Assembly (NCBI GenBank): GCA_934773085.1
Contig: CAKVMU010000003.1
Span: 1 to 26,189, forward strand
DNA from: an uncultured Candidatus Melainabacteria bacterium
GTDB taxonomy: Bacteria > Cyanobacteriota > Vampirovibrionia > Gastranaerophilales > Gastranaerophilaceae
Direction: 5' to 3'
Length of the DNA stretch: 26,189 bases
In this document: piece by piece, positions 13,815-21,990 of the stretch
Position numbering within the stretch: the first letter of the stretch is position 1
How the letters are laid out: each line of letters opens with the position of its first letter
Notes under the pieces: model-generated
What the model saw: the letters and a program-made list of their open reading frames with translations, nothing else
What the model was told of the DNA's origin: nothing
Database searches by the model: none
Position numbers and translations under genes: made by a program

Positions 13815-15218
13815 TTAATATTCTGAAGGAAGAGTAAAAGTTATCCTGTCTCCTGCCATAATTTTCGTACAATTATTTGGTAAAATCTCTTTGCCATCAC
13901 GGTTTATTGTCAATGCCAAAGCCATTTTGGGAGAATCTATATCTTGAATCATTTTCCCTATCCACTCATGTTCCGGCGGAATTGTCACGGACAAAAACTT
14001 AATTGCGCATTCTTCTTCAAAATCATTAAAAATCTCCCTTATATCGCCGGTAGAATCAACCATGCCGGTTTTTTGCGCAATATATGGCAACAAGGTACCC
14101 TGAAACGCTACTGAAAATATTGACACCAAAAATACAAGGTGAAACAAATCATAATCAAGCTTTACTCCGCTATCCATTGCAATAATTGCAAAAACAACAG
14201 AAGCAACCCCTCTCAATCCAGCCCAAGAAATCAGTATAATTTGTGACTTTGACGGACGAAAACCGAAAAGAACAAACCAAACCATTAACGGTCTTACCAA
14301 GAATGTTAAAAGTAAAAAAATCACCCCGCCGGTGAAGATTATATCCAGAACTTTTACAGGCGTCGCCAAAAGCCCCAATATAAAAAAGATTCCAATTTGT
14401 GCAAGTTTTGTAATCCCGTCATAAAAATTTAACATTACTGATTTATTCCCAATCGTAGAGTTCCCGATTATAATTCCAAGAAAATATAATGCTAAAAACT
14501 GGTTTCCATCATAAGTTTCCGGCAAAGCGAATGTTAAAAACACAAGCGCTGTCAGGAACAAACTGCCGTTTCCGGAAGTAATCAATTTTGTTTTATTGAA
14601 AACAAAAACCGCAAATTTCGCTATAATAACACCGGTTAAAATCCCTAAAAATATCTGTTTAAAAAACAAAATCGACACAAAACCTACGCTTTGTCCTTTC
14701 AATATTGCAATCGCTAACACCGTGAGCGCATAAGACATAGGGTCATTGCTGCCACTTTCTATTTCCAGAAGCTGTGCTGTATTATTTTTCAAATTCAGAT
14801 GTTTCTCTCTCAAAATTGAAAAAACAGATGCCGCATCCGTCGAAGATAAAACTGCGCCAATCAAAAAACTTTCCGCATAACCAAGAGAAAGAAAGAAGTG
14901 ACAACACAAGGTCAAGAATAACGCCGTCAACAGCACTCCAAGCGTAGAAAGTACAACAGATTCCTTAATTATGGGGGTTGCAGTTTTCCACTTTGTACAA
15001 AAACCGCCATAAAAAATTATAAAACCCAACGCAATTGAGGCAAAATCTTTGGTTGTCGAAAAATCCGAATAATCAATCTTAAACACTCCGTCGACACCAA
15101 ATAACATTCCCAGACATAAGAAAAATAAGAGTGCCGGAATCCCTAATTTCACCAAAAATTTATGCGCCAAAATCGCCGCAAAAATAACAGTTGAACACAG
15201 CATCAAAACAAAAGTCAT
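13815..15218 (-). CDS. CPA1-family cation/proton antiporter with C-terminal RCK_C domain
   Basis: 467 residues. A membrane domain of about 12 helices spans residues 1-385. The CPA1 ion-site motif is present as ESGSNDP (about 153-159), and SSTDAASVFSILRE precedes it. A cytoplasmic tail (about 400-467, FLSVTIPPEHEWIGKMI to KIMAGDRITFTLP) is a TrkA-C/RCK_C regulatory domain. This architecture is that of NhaP2/CvrA-type potassium/proton antiporters, which adjust cytoplasmic K+ and pH; substrate cannot be fixed from sequence alone. It follows prfB by 18 bases with a weak ribosome binding site (TGTGGT), so it is probably the last gene of the tmk-prfB operon. Confidence 0.88.
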   Translation of the reverse strand: MTFVLMLCSTVIFAAILAHKFLVKLGIPALLFFLCLGMLFGVDGVFKIDYSDFSTTKDFASIALGFIIFYGGFCTKWKTATPIIKESVVLSTLGVLLTALFLTLCCHFFLSLGYAESFLIGAVLSSTDAASVFSILREKHLNLKNNTAQLLEIESGSNDPMSYALTVLAIAILKGQSVGFVSILFFKQIFLGILTGVIIAKFAVFVFNKTKLITSGNGSLFLTALVFLTFALPETYDGNQFLALYFLGIIIGNSTIGNKSVMLNFYDGITKLAQIGIFFILGLLATPVKVLDIIFTGGVIFLLLTFLVRPLMVWFVLFGFRPSKSQIILISWAGLRGVASVVFAIIAMDSGVKLDYDLFHLVFLVSIFSVAFQGTLLPYIAQKTGMVDSTGDIREIFNDFEEECAIKFLSVTIPPEHEWIGKMIQDIDSPKMALALTINRDGKEILPNNCTKIMAGDRITFTLPSEY

Positions 15219-15236
15219 ACCACATAATAACAGGTT

Positions 15237-16293
15237 TTAACTTTTTAGATATGCCTCAACAAACCCATCTAAATCACCATCCATAACCGCATCGACGTTG
15301 CCCGCTTCATAGCCGGTTCGGTGATCCTTAACCATCTTATAAGGATGAAAAACATATGAACGAATCTGCGAACCAAAGTTTATATCAAAATTTTCACCCT
15401 TTAACTCTGCCAATTTTTGTTCATGTTCACGCTGCCTCATCTCCAGAAGTTTTGATGCTAACATTTGCATTGCGTTTTCTTTATTCTGCAACTGCGAACG
15501 TTCCTGTTGGCATTTAACCACAATTCCTGTCGGTTTGTGTAAAATTCTTACTGCAGTTTCAACCTTGTTAACATTTTGCCCGCCTGCACCGCCTGAACGC
15601 ATAGTATCCACTTCCAAATCTTCCGGAGGGATTACAATTGTTTTCTCATAGTCCGGAATAATCGGAGAAACCTCGACTGATGCAAAACTGGTTTGTCGTT
15701 TGCCGTTCGCATTGAATGGCGAAATTCTGACAAGTCTGTGTACACCTTTCTCCGCCTTGGCATATCCATAAGCATATTTTCCGGTAATTTTTATCGTTGC
15801 AGACTTAATCCCCGCTTCTTCACCATCAGACTTATCAATCAGTTCCGTTTTCCACCCACGTGATTCAGCCCAACGCATATACATTCTGAGCAACATACTT
15901 GCCCAATCCTGAGCGTCAGTTCCACCGGCACCGGCATTGATTGACAAAAAAGCGTCTGCTTCGTCATACTCGCCTGATAACATTTTCTGAATATCGTATT
16001 TGTCTAACTGCTTTTCAAGGTCAACAAGCGCCGCTTCGCTTTCTTTTATAAGTTCTTCATCACCCAGTTCCTCAGCAGCAGAAGCATCCTCAAGAACAGT
16101 ATCCCAATTTTTGAAGAGTTCAATTTTATCTTTTAGCTCACGTGCCTGCTGTCCCAAATCAGATGCAAGCTTCTGGTCAGCCCAAACCTCAGGTGACTGA
16201 AGTTGTTTCTCTAATTCAGCAAGTCTCGTATCAGCGCCGTCAAAGACACTCCTTGTTTTTATCAACACGTTGTTTAAGTTCTGCTATATTCAT
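15237..16293 (-). CDS. prfB: Peptide chain release factor 2, with +1 programmed frameshift
   Basis: Releases finished proteins at UGA and UAA stop codons. The zero frame starts at ATG 16293 and meets an in-frame TGA at codon 18 (16240-16242). Shifting +1 after CTT (16243-16245) continues at GAC 16239-16241 and gives a 351-residue RF2. Visible landmarks are the RF2 codon-recognition SPF (about 191-193, [11 protein letters not shown]) and the catalytic GGQ (about 237-239, [12 protein letters not shown]). The frameshift autoregulates RF2: low RF2 slows termination at the TGA and favours shifting. The start overlaps the tmk stop as ATGA, so it is coupled to tmk. Annotating only the downstream open frame would lose the first 17 residues. 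Confidence 0.96.
16239..16254 (-). promoter_or_regulatory. prfB programmed frameshift site
   Basis: AAGGAG TGT CTT TGA C on the minus strand. The internal Shine-Dalgarno-like AAGGAG lies three bases before the CTT slip codon, followed by TGA and C, the same arrangement as in E. coli prfB. Confidence 0.93.
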
Positions 16294-16895
16294 CTTGCAA
16301 CAAGCTCCACAACCTTTTTATGAATACTTTCAATTGTATCTGCTGAACTAATAACCTTAACCCTCTCAGGCTCTTGCTTAGCAATTTCAAGGAATCCGTT
16401 TCGCACTCTTTGGAAAAACTCAATCCCTGCCGATTCCATTCTGTCTTTTTCTGCACCAACACGTGCCTGTGAAGTTTCTATATCCACATCTAAAACTATC
16501 GTTAAATCAGGTTTCAACCCTGATGTTGCGATTTTATTCAATTTACGAATCTCATCCAAATCCAATCCTCTGCCATAACCCTGATACGCAAGTGTAGAAT
16601 CCGTATGTCTGTCACAGAGAACAATTATTCCGTTTTCAAGCGCAGGTTTGATTATACAGTCAACATGCTGTGCTCTGTCCGCTAAAAACAAAAAAGATTC
16701 AGCTACCGGAGAGACCTCTCCGTCATAATTAAGAAGAATCTCTCTCAACTTTTCTCCGAGTCCCTTAGAGCCCGGTTCACGTGTAAGAAGAGTTTTGTAT
16801 CCCTTTGAACGTAAATATTCGTCAAGGAGCTTGATTTGCGTGGTTTTTCCGCAACCGTCAGCACCTTCAAATGTTATAAATAATCCTTTTTCCAT
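16290..16895 (-). CDS. tmk: Thymidylate kinase
   Basis: Phosphorylates dTMP to dTDP for DNA synthesis. 201 residues. P-loop GADGCGKT (11-18), LTREPG (about 38-43), and the family DR signature in CDRHTDSTLAYQGYGRGLD (about 93-111) are all present, with a short lid region following. The usual Shine-Dalgarno is missing. Instead TG-A-TAAAAT, an extended -10, ends six bases before the ATG, so the mRNA is probably leaderless. The stop overlaps the prfB ATG (ATGA), giving a tmk-prfB unit. Confidence 0.95.
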   Translation of the reverse strand: MEKGLFITFEGADGCGKTTQIKLLDEYLRSKGYKTLLTREPGSKGLGEKLREILLNYDGEVSPVAESFLFLADRAQHVDCIIKPALENGIIVLCDRHTDSTLAYQGYGRGLDLDEIRKLNKIATSGLKPDLTIVLDVDIETSQARVGAEKDRMESAGIEFFQRVRNGFLEIAKQEPERVKVISSADTIESIHKKVVELVAR

Positions 16896-16901
16896 ACTTA
16901 G

Positions 16902-16910
16902 ATTTTATCA
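16902..16910 (-). promoter_or_regulatory. Extended -10 promoter of tmk, leaderless spacing
   Basis: Minus-strand TGATAAAAT with six bases (CTAAGT) before the ATG. No convincing -35 box. Transcription would start at the ATG. Confidence 0.5.
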
Positions 16911-16974
16911 CAAAAACCTTATAAGCCGATTTTTTCATCAAGCTTGAAATGTTCAATCATCCTATCAACATATT

Positions 16975-17000
16975 AAAAAAGGCAGGGAAAAATCCCTGCC
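16975..17000 (-). terminator. Terminator after lemA
   Basis: Stem GGCAGGG/CCCTGCC (16981-16987 with 16994-17000) followed by six T on the minus strand. Confidence 0.8.
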
Positions 17001-17016
17001 TCGATACAAAAAATAT

Positions 17017-17595
17017 TTATTTATTAAAAAAATCTGCCGCATTAACAGGTTTTGTTTCAGCTTCTTCCACTTGGAAGAATTCTTTGCTGCGAATACCAAG
17101 CATTCCTGCAAAAACAGATGAAGGGAATATTTCCACTGCATTATTAAGCTCAAGAACAGCTGAGTTGTAGAATCTTCTTGCCGCAGCAATATGCTCTTCT
17201 ACTTCGTTATATGTTTGCATAGCAGTAATCATAGTTTGGTCTGATTTCAATTGCGGATAATTTTCCACTGCAACCATAATTTGTCCCATTTTGCTTTTAA
17301 TTTCAGCATCAAGCGCCAATTTTTTATCAATGCTGTCCATATCATTCGGAAGAGCAATTGCTTTGTTACGAAGGGCTGTAACCTCTTCCATCAAAGATTT
17401 TTCGTGTTCCATAAACTTGTTGGCAATTGTCAAAATATTCGGAATCAAATCATATCTCTTTTTCAACTGTACATTGATGCCTGAGAATGCCTCAAAAACC
17501 TTATTTTTCTTCTGAATAACAGAAACATAAATGTTGTATGCCCAGAAAAAAATCACTGCGCATACCGCAATAATTACAATCATTGTTGTACTCAT
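17017..17595 (-). CDS. LemA family protein
   Basis: 192 residues with one N-terminal membrane helix (about 4-24, IVIIAVCAVIFFWAYNIYV) and then long helices: FSGINVQLKKRYDLIPNILTIANKFMEHEKSLMEEVTALRNKA, a mid-region MGQIMVAVENYPQLKSD and EEHIAAARRFYNSAVLELNNAVEIFPSSVFA. These segments are the classic LemA pattern. The molecular function of the family is not established; it is a membrane-anchored coiled-coil-like protein. GAGGA precedes the ATG. It has its own predicted promoter and terminator and sits downstream of an Slt-type transglycosylase gene. Confidence 0.93.
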   Translation of the reverse strand: MSTTMIVIIAVCAVIFFWAYNIYVSVIQKKNKVFEAFSGINVQLKKRYDLIPNILTIANKFMEHEKSLMEEVTALRNKAIALPNDMDSIDKKLALDAEIKSKMGQIMVAVENYPQLKSDQTMITAMQTYNEVEEHIAAARRFYNSAVLELNNAVEIFPSSVFAGMLGIRSKEFFQVEEAETKPVNAADFFNK

Positions 17596-17623
17596 ATATT
17601 AATCCTCACTTTACTACATTGGG

Positions 17624-17632
17624 ATTGTAGCA
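17624..17632 (-). promoter_or_regulatory. Predicted extended -10 promoter of lemA
   Basis: Minus-strand TGCTACAAT (17624-17632), with TTGAGA 15 bases further upstream as a possible -35. The leader would be about 22 bases and carries the ribosome binding site. Confidence 0.45.
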
Positions 17633-17668
17633 TATTGTGCAAGCTCTCAACTCATCTAAAAAGAGGGT

Positions 17669-19633
17669 TTAGTATATATTACCGTACACCCAATACGTGC
17701 GCAAAACCTTTTTAACATAGTTTTTAGTTTCCGGATAAGGAATCTGTTCCACGAATTCATCCGTGTCATTATAAATTAATTTCGAGAACCAATTTGTTAC
17801 TGAACCAATTCCACCGTTATATGCAGAGATTGCATACAAGTCTTTATTCCCAAGAACTTTTTTCAAACCTTCGTAATAAATACTTCCCGCCTTAATGTTA
17901 TTGCTTGCTGAAAAAATATCATTTGGCATACCTCTGGAAGCAACGATTTCATTATATGTTGCCGGCATCAACTGCATAAGACCGGCCGCCCCAACAGCAC
18001 TGCCCGCATACGGATTAAAATGACTTTCTTCCTTGATTATTGATTCCAAAATTATCGGATTGTTGTTTCCTTTAACATTAGATACGACATCGTAATAATG
18101 CAGAGGATAAATTAATCTCCATCTTAAATCATCAAAAGAAGGTTTTTCCTGAATATCTTCCATCGCATTTCTTGCAAGAATAGCAGATATCGTATAGTCA
18201 CCCTTTTGATAAGCTATCCAACTCTGTATAAATTTATCCTTCTTGCAAAGTTCTTCTACCAAATCATAATCTTTTAGCAGAGCTAGCTTGATAACCAAAT
18301 TGTTTTCCAAAGATTTTTTATACGGGAACACAACCGGCTTCGGAGTCAAATCCAAAAACGGCAACGCTCCGTCATCTTTGTACAAGTTATAATTTGCTCT
18401 GTATGCATAATATGAATCAGGATATTTTTCTATAACCTGTTTGTAATAACTGTTTGCGCTCTCATAATGCTTAAGTTTATTGGAGATTTTACCCATAAAG
18501 TAAATCACCGCAGGGCTTGATTTTACATTCGGGAACTTTTTCAAATGCAAGAATCCAATTCTTTGCGCATCATAATACTTCTTCTGCAAATATTTGGTTA
18601 TAAAAATATTGTACAAAGCATCTGCAGAGAATTGCCCGTTAGGATACGTTTTATACATTGTATTAAAACAAGCTTCTCGAACATTGTCTGCAACAACCTC
18701 ATTACAGTTCATATATGCGATATAATCAGCACCGGTAGACTTGTAACCCTTTGATACTAACGTGTTTATTCCTTCTTTTCTTGTAGGATATCCTGCTATA
18801 TAACTGTCAATAACCTCGTAAACCGAAGCAGCTTCTGCTCCGTCTGCATGGTCTTTAAGACCGTATTCGACATAATATTTTGCCTTTTCTCTGTTTCCAA
18901 GTTTAAATTCTGTTTTTGCGAACTCCGGCCAACTCTCGGCAAGCGTAGTTTTATTCAAAAACGCTCTTGCTTTTTCAAACTCTCCGTTTGCATAGTAAGC
19001 TTTTGCTATCAACAAATTATCATAATTAGTGAGCTTTGCTCCAAGTTTGACAATCTCATCCGCTGATTGCATCGCAAATCTTCCGTCCGGAGCCTTCTCA
19101 ATATAAGTCTTAAAATTAATCAAAGATTTGTCTACAACTTTTTTACGCTTTTTCGGTGAAGACGGCAACTCTGACACTTGTAAAACACCCAAATAATACT
19201 CAGAAGCTATTGCATAATCACTCGTCGGATATTTTTTTATAATATTTTTAAAATGTTTATTGGCTCTTTTGTCTTTCAAATCAATCAACAAAGTCGCCAT
19301 ATTATACTCACTAATTGGAACGATACTCGTTCTTGAACCGGAATGAATAATTCTGTTATATTTTTTTACCGCAAGTTCCTTGCGTCCCATGTTAGTTGCG
19401 CATCTTGCCTGACGAAACAGAGCCGGTTCTTTCAAACTTGAGTCTGAAGGAACTTTCCCAAATTCTTGATAAGCTTTTTCATAATCACTATCTTTATAAT
19501 CTTTCAGCGCTTGAGTATATGCAGTAATTCCTCTTGACTCAGATGAAATATGGTTATACACAAAATAACCAATAGTGAAAATCGCTAAAAAGATAACAAT
19601 ATATAAATCATATTTTTTTCTTCGTCTTCTCAT
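17669..19633 (-). CDS. Slt-type soluble-like lytic transglycosylase with TPR repeats, membrane anchored
   Basis: 654 residues. A Lys/Arg-rich start (MRRRRKKYD) and a single membrane helix (about 9-29) anchor it, with the rest predicted outside the cytoplasm. A long alpha-solenoid of TPR-like units follows (for example AYQEFGKVPSDSSLKEPALFRQARC and SYYKQVIEKYPDSYYAYRANYNLY). The C-terminal SLT domain starts near 525: SIIKEESHFNP with probable catalytic Glu536, GAAGLMQLMPATYNEIV, NNIKAGSIYY, and YAISAYNGGIGSVTNW. It cleaves glycan strands to 1,6-anhydro products in wall growth or recycling. The ATG is preceded by GTGGGA at rather long spacing. The gene ends 73 bases before lemA, which has its own promoter. 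Confidence 0.93.
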   Translation of the reverse strand: MRRRRKKYDLYIVIFLAIFTIGYFVYNHISSESRGITAYTQALKDYKDSDYEKAYQEFGKVPSDSSLKEPALFRQARCATNMGRKELAVKKYNRIIHSGSRTSIVPISEYNMATLLIDLKDKRANKHFKNIIKKYPTSDYAIASEYYLGVLQVSELPSSPKKRKKVVDKSLINFKTYIEKAPDGRFAMQSADEIVKLGAKLTNYDNLLIAKAYYANGEFEKARAFLNKTTLAESWPEFAKTEFKLGNREKAKYYVEYGLKDHADGAEAASVYEVIDSYIAGYPTRKEGINTLVSKGYKSTGADYIAYMNCNEVVADNVREACFNTMYKTYPNGQFSADALYNIFITKYLQKKYYDAQRIGFLHLKKFPNVKSSPAVIYFMGKISNKLKHYESANSYYKQVIEKYPDSYYAYRANYNLYKDDGALPFLDLTPKPVVFPYKKSLENNLVIKLALLKDYDLVEELCKKDKFIQSWIAYQKGDYTISAILARNAMEDIQEKPSFDDLRWRLIYPLHYYDVVSNVKGNNNPIILESIIKEESHFNPYAGSAVGAAGLMQLMPATYNEIVASRGMPNDIFSASNNIKAGSIYYEGLKKVLGNKDLYAISAYNGGIGSVTNWFSKLIYNDTDEFVEQIPYPETKNYVKKVLRTYWVYGNIY

Positions 19634-19763
19634 TCAAATCTCAATCCCACTTAATTCTAAACCGCAAAGTTATGCGCACGGGCAAAAGAATTCCGTAATT
19701 ACCATTTTAATATAGAATTATGCAAAAGGAAAATCCTGTAATAAAAAATTACATTCTGTCATC

Positions 19764-19795
19764 AAAAAAGCGGATTCTTGAAGAGAATCCGCTTT
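19764..19795 (-). terminator. Terminator after the serpin-like gene
   Basis: Twelve-bp stem (19767-19778 with 19784-19795, AAAGCGGATTCT/AGAATCCGCTTT) followed on the minus strand by a T-run. Confidence 0.8.
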
Positions 19796-19801
19796 CAAAA
19801 C

Positions 19802-20821
19802 CTACTTCTGAAACTTCGTTATATCGTTTACTCTCAGAGCAAAGTATGGATTGTTCTTACCCTTTTCTTTCAAGAACACAACAAACGTATCGTCAAAATA
19901 GAAATATCTCGGAGCTTCTTCCGGCGGATCAAGAGATAATTTTGTAAATGTCATAGATGCTTCACTCTTAAGCTCAACACCCTTATGATTCATATTAAAC
20001 TTAATTGTCTCAAGAGCTTGGTTGATAACAATATTTGTACCCATTACTCTCTTACCGGTAAGTTCGTCAAAAGATTTTTCTTCGAAAAATTTAATATTCG
20101 GAACCTTCAACTCATCATTCTTCTTGAACATTGCATTACCTTTAAATCCTTGTTCCTTTTTGTTCATATCTGAATAAATGTAATTGAACGGTTTGTTTGC
20201 ACTGTTTTTATACAAATAAACTTCGTCATTGTCCTTGGTAGCAAGTTTAACCGCAAAATCATCTTTTGAATTGTAAAACAGCACATAAACACCATCGTCT
20301 AATTTATCATTAGATTTGTAATTGATACCAAAATACTCTGCCTTCTGACCGTTTCCAAAGTCTGAAGTTCCTAGTTTGTCAAAAGCATTAGCAAACTCAA
20401 AGTCTTTTTTGAGCATTGCATAAATCAAGAACATATCATTGCGTGGAGTTAAATCCAAACTATCCAACAAATCACTTGATTCCTTGAATTTCTTTTTAAT
20501 TGCCTTTGCAATTTCTCTTTTTGTTTTTTTTGTAACTCTACAAGTTGTTTTATAATAACTTTTTTCCGACAAATCAGCTGTAGTGAACTCTTGCTTATTC
20601 AGTTCCTGAACCGTAGCCGGAGTTCCTTCTCTGAATCTGATTGGATTATGAACAACCTTGTCAATAAAATCATTCCACACAAGTTGAAATGTTCCAACCC
20701 AAACCCTGTCTTGAGCACTTGTCTTGGATTGCATTGTCGGTTCAATTTCAATACCGGATGCAAAAACATTCACATTCGACATAAAAATTAATGAAAATAA
20801 TAAAACAATAAGCTTTCTCAT
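19802..20821 (-). CDS. Secreted protein of unknown function, possibly serpin-like
   Basis: 339 residues with a signal peptide (MRKLIVLLFSLIFMSNVNVFA, cleavage near 21). The mature part starts with VWVGTFQLVWNDFIDKVV and includes DLLDSLDLTPRNDMFLIYAMLKKDFEFANAF, YFGINYKS and DDFAVKLATKDNDEVYLY. I recall similar proteins from clostridia, none characterised. The C-terminus, from LETIKFNMNHKGVELKSEASMTF to FYFDDTFVVFLKE and PYFALRVNDITKF, follows the order of the serpin hinge, reactive loop and final strands. The hinge is not rich in small residues, so an inhibitory serpin would be unlikely. GAGGAT lies before the ATG. A terminator follows, and the gene is divergent from an aminotransferase. Confidence 0.72.
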   Translation of the reverse strand: MRKLIVLLFSLIFMSNVNVFASGIEIEPTMQSKTSAQDRVWVGTFQLVWNDFIDKVVHNPIRFREGTPATVQELNKQEFTTADLSEKSYYKTTCRVTKKTKREIAKAIKKKFKESSDLLDSLDLTPRNDMFLIYAMLKKDFEFANAFDKLGTSDFGNGQKAEYFGINYKSNDKLDDGVYVLFYNSKDDFAVKLATKDNDEVYLYKNSANKPFNYIYSDMNKKEQGFKGNAMFKKNDELKVPNIKFFEEKSFDELTGKRVMGTNIVINQALETIKFNMNHKGVELKSEASMTFTKLSLDPPEEAPRYFYFDDTFVVFLKEKGKNNPYFALRVNDITKFQK

Positions 20822-20858
20822 TAAAAAATCCTCGTCTTTAATCTTCTTACGTTCTTTA

Positions 20859-20867
20859 TGTTACCAT
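20859..20867 (+). promoter_or_regulatory. Extended -10 promoter of the aminotransferase gene, leaderless spacing
   Basis: TGTTACCAT (20859-20867) followed by six bases (AGTTTT) and the ATG. No Shine-Dalgarno and no clear -35. Confidence 0.5.
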
Positions 20868-20873
20868 AGTTTT

Positions 20874-21986
20874 ATGAGAATTGATACTTTTAAAATTGAA
20901 GAATGGATGAACCGTTATTGTCCGACTGCGCAATACGACCTGACAACAACTTGTATCGCACCATTCAGTGTAAGAGAGCTTCTTGCCACTTGCGCCGTCG
21001 AAAATCCGTTCCAAGTTTTTGACACAAATCTTACATACGGAGATATTCACGGCTCAAACAGGCTAAAAAAAGCAATCAAAAGCCTTTATGAAAGACAAGA
21101 ATCCGATAATATAACAATTACACACGGTGCAATTGGTGCAAATCAGTTGGTATTCGAATCATTGCTTGAATCCGGAGACGAAGTTATTTCCATCGTTCCG
21201 ACTTACCAACAACACTATTCAATTCCAAAAGCGTTAGGCGCAAAAGTTAAACTTCTTTTCCTGAAAGAAGAAAACAAATGGTTGCCAAACCTTAAAGAAC
21301 TTGAAAACGCACTGACATACAAAACAAAATTGATTTGTCTCAACAACCCGAATAATCCGACCGGCGCTGTTATTCCGGACGAAATGCTAATAAAGATTGC
21401 AGAAATAGCAAAAGCACACAACATTTGGATTCTCTCTGATGAAGTTTACAGAGGGCTTAACCTTGGTGACAATCCTTATTCTCGCTCAATGGCAGATATT
21501 TATTCAAAAGGGATTTCAACCGGAAGTATGTCCAAAACATATTCACTTCCTGGGCTCAGAGTAGGTTGGATTTGCGCTAGAGAAGATTTGATAAACGAAG
21601 TGAACAAACATCGGGAATATAACACAATTAGCATAAGCATTTTGGACGATTACTTTGCCGCACTTGCGCTCGAAAACAGGAACAAAATTGCAAAACGAAA
21701 TTTTAGCATTATGCAAGAAGGTTTAAATATTCTTGAAGATTGGCTTAACAGTGAAATCTACGTTAAATCGGTACTTCCTCAAGGCGGTACGACTGCTCTT
21801 TTGAGATACAAAAAAGACATTCCGTCAAAAACTCTATGCAAAAACCTGCAAGCTCAAACAGGAGTTGCGTTTCTCCCCGGAGAAACATTCGAAATGGAAG
21901 GTTATCTTCGAGTAGGGTTCTGCGCCGGTGCAGAAAATCTTCAAACCGGATTAAAACAATTGTCCAAATTTCTCAGAAGAGGATAA
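20874..21986 (+). CDS. PLP-dependent aminotransferase, class I/II fold
   Basis: 370 residues. Fold-type I pyridoxal phosphate enzyme. NNPNNPTGAVI (cofactor-binding Asn), ILSDEVYRGL (Asp contacting the pyridine nitrogen), and STGSMSKTYSLPGLRVGW with the Schiff-base Lys are all present, as is a C-terminal GYLRVGFCAG arginine motif that binds the substrate carboxylate. The N-terminus KIEEWMNRY matches a subgroup common in clostridia whose substrate is undefined. The frame is open upstream to 20724, but that would overlap the divergent gene's signal peptide region. The ATG at 20874 is preceded by an extended -10 at six bases, suggesting a leaderless mRNA. It ends four bases from the convergent recJ. 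Confidence 0.9.
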   Translation: MRIDTFKIEEWMNRYCPTAQYDLTTTCIAPFSVRELLATCAVENPFQVFDTNLTYGDIHGSNRLKKAIKSLYERQESDNITITHGAIGANQLVFESLLESGDEVISIVPTYQQHYSIPKALGAKVKLLFLKEENKWLPNLKELENALTYKTKLICLNNPNNPTGAVIPDEMLIKIAEIAKAHNIWILSDEVYRGLNLGDNPYSRSMADIYSKGISTGSMSKTYSLPGLRVGWICAREDLINEVNKHREYNTISISILDDYFAALALENRNKIAKRNFSIMQEGLNILEDWLNSEIYVKSVLPQGGTTALLRYKKDIPSKTLCKNLQAQTGVAFLPGETFEMEGYLRVGFCAGAENLQTGLKQLSKFLRRG

Positions 21987-21990
21987 ATGA

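Noticed and set aside
15237..16268. prfB called from the internal ATG at 16268 without a frameshift
   Set aside because: That ATG is in the +1 frame before the slip site; the true start is ATG 16293 with the frameshift at CTT TGA C.
20724..20873. 50-codon upstream extension of the aminotransferase frame
   Set aside because: It overlaps the divergent gene's signal peptide region, has no ribosome binding site, and relatives begin near KIEEWMNRY.
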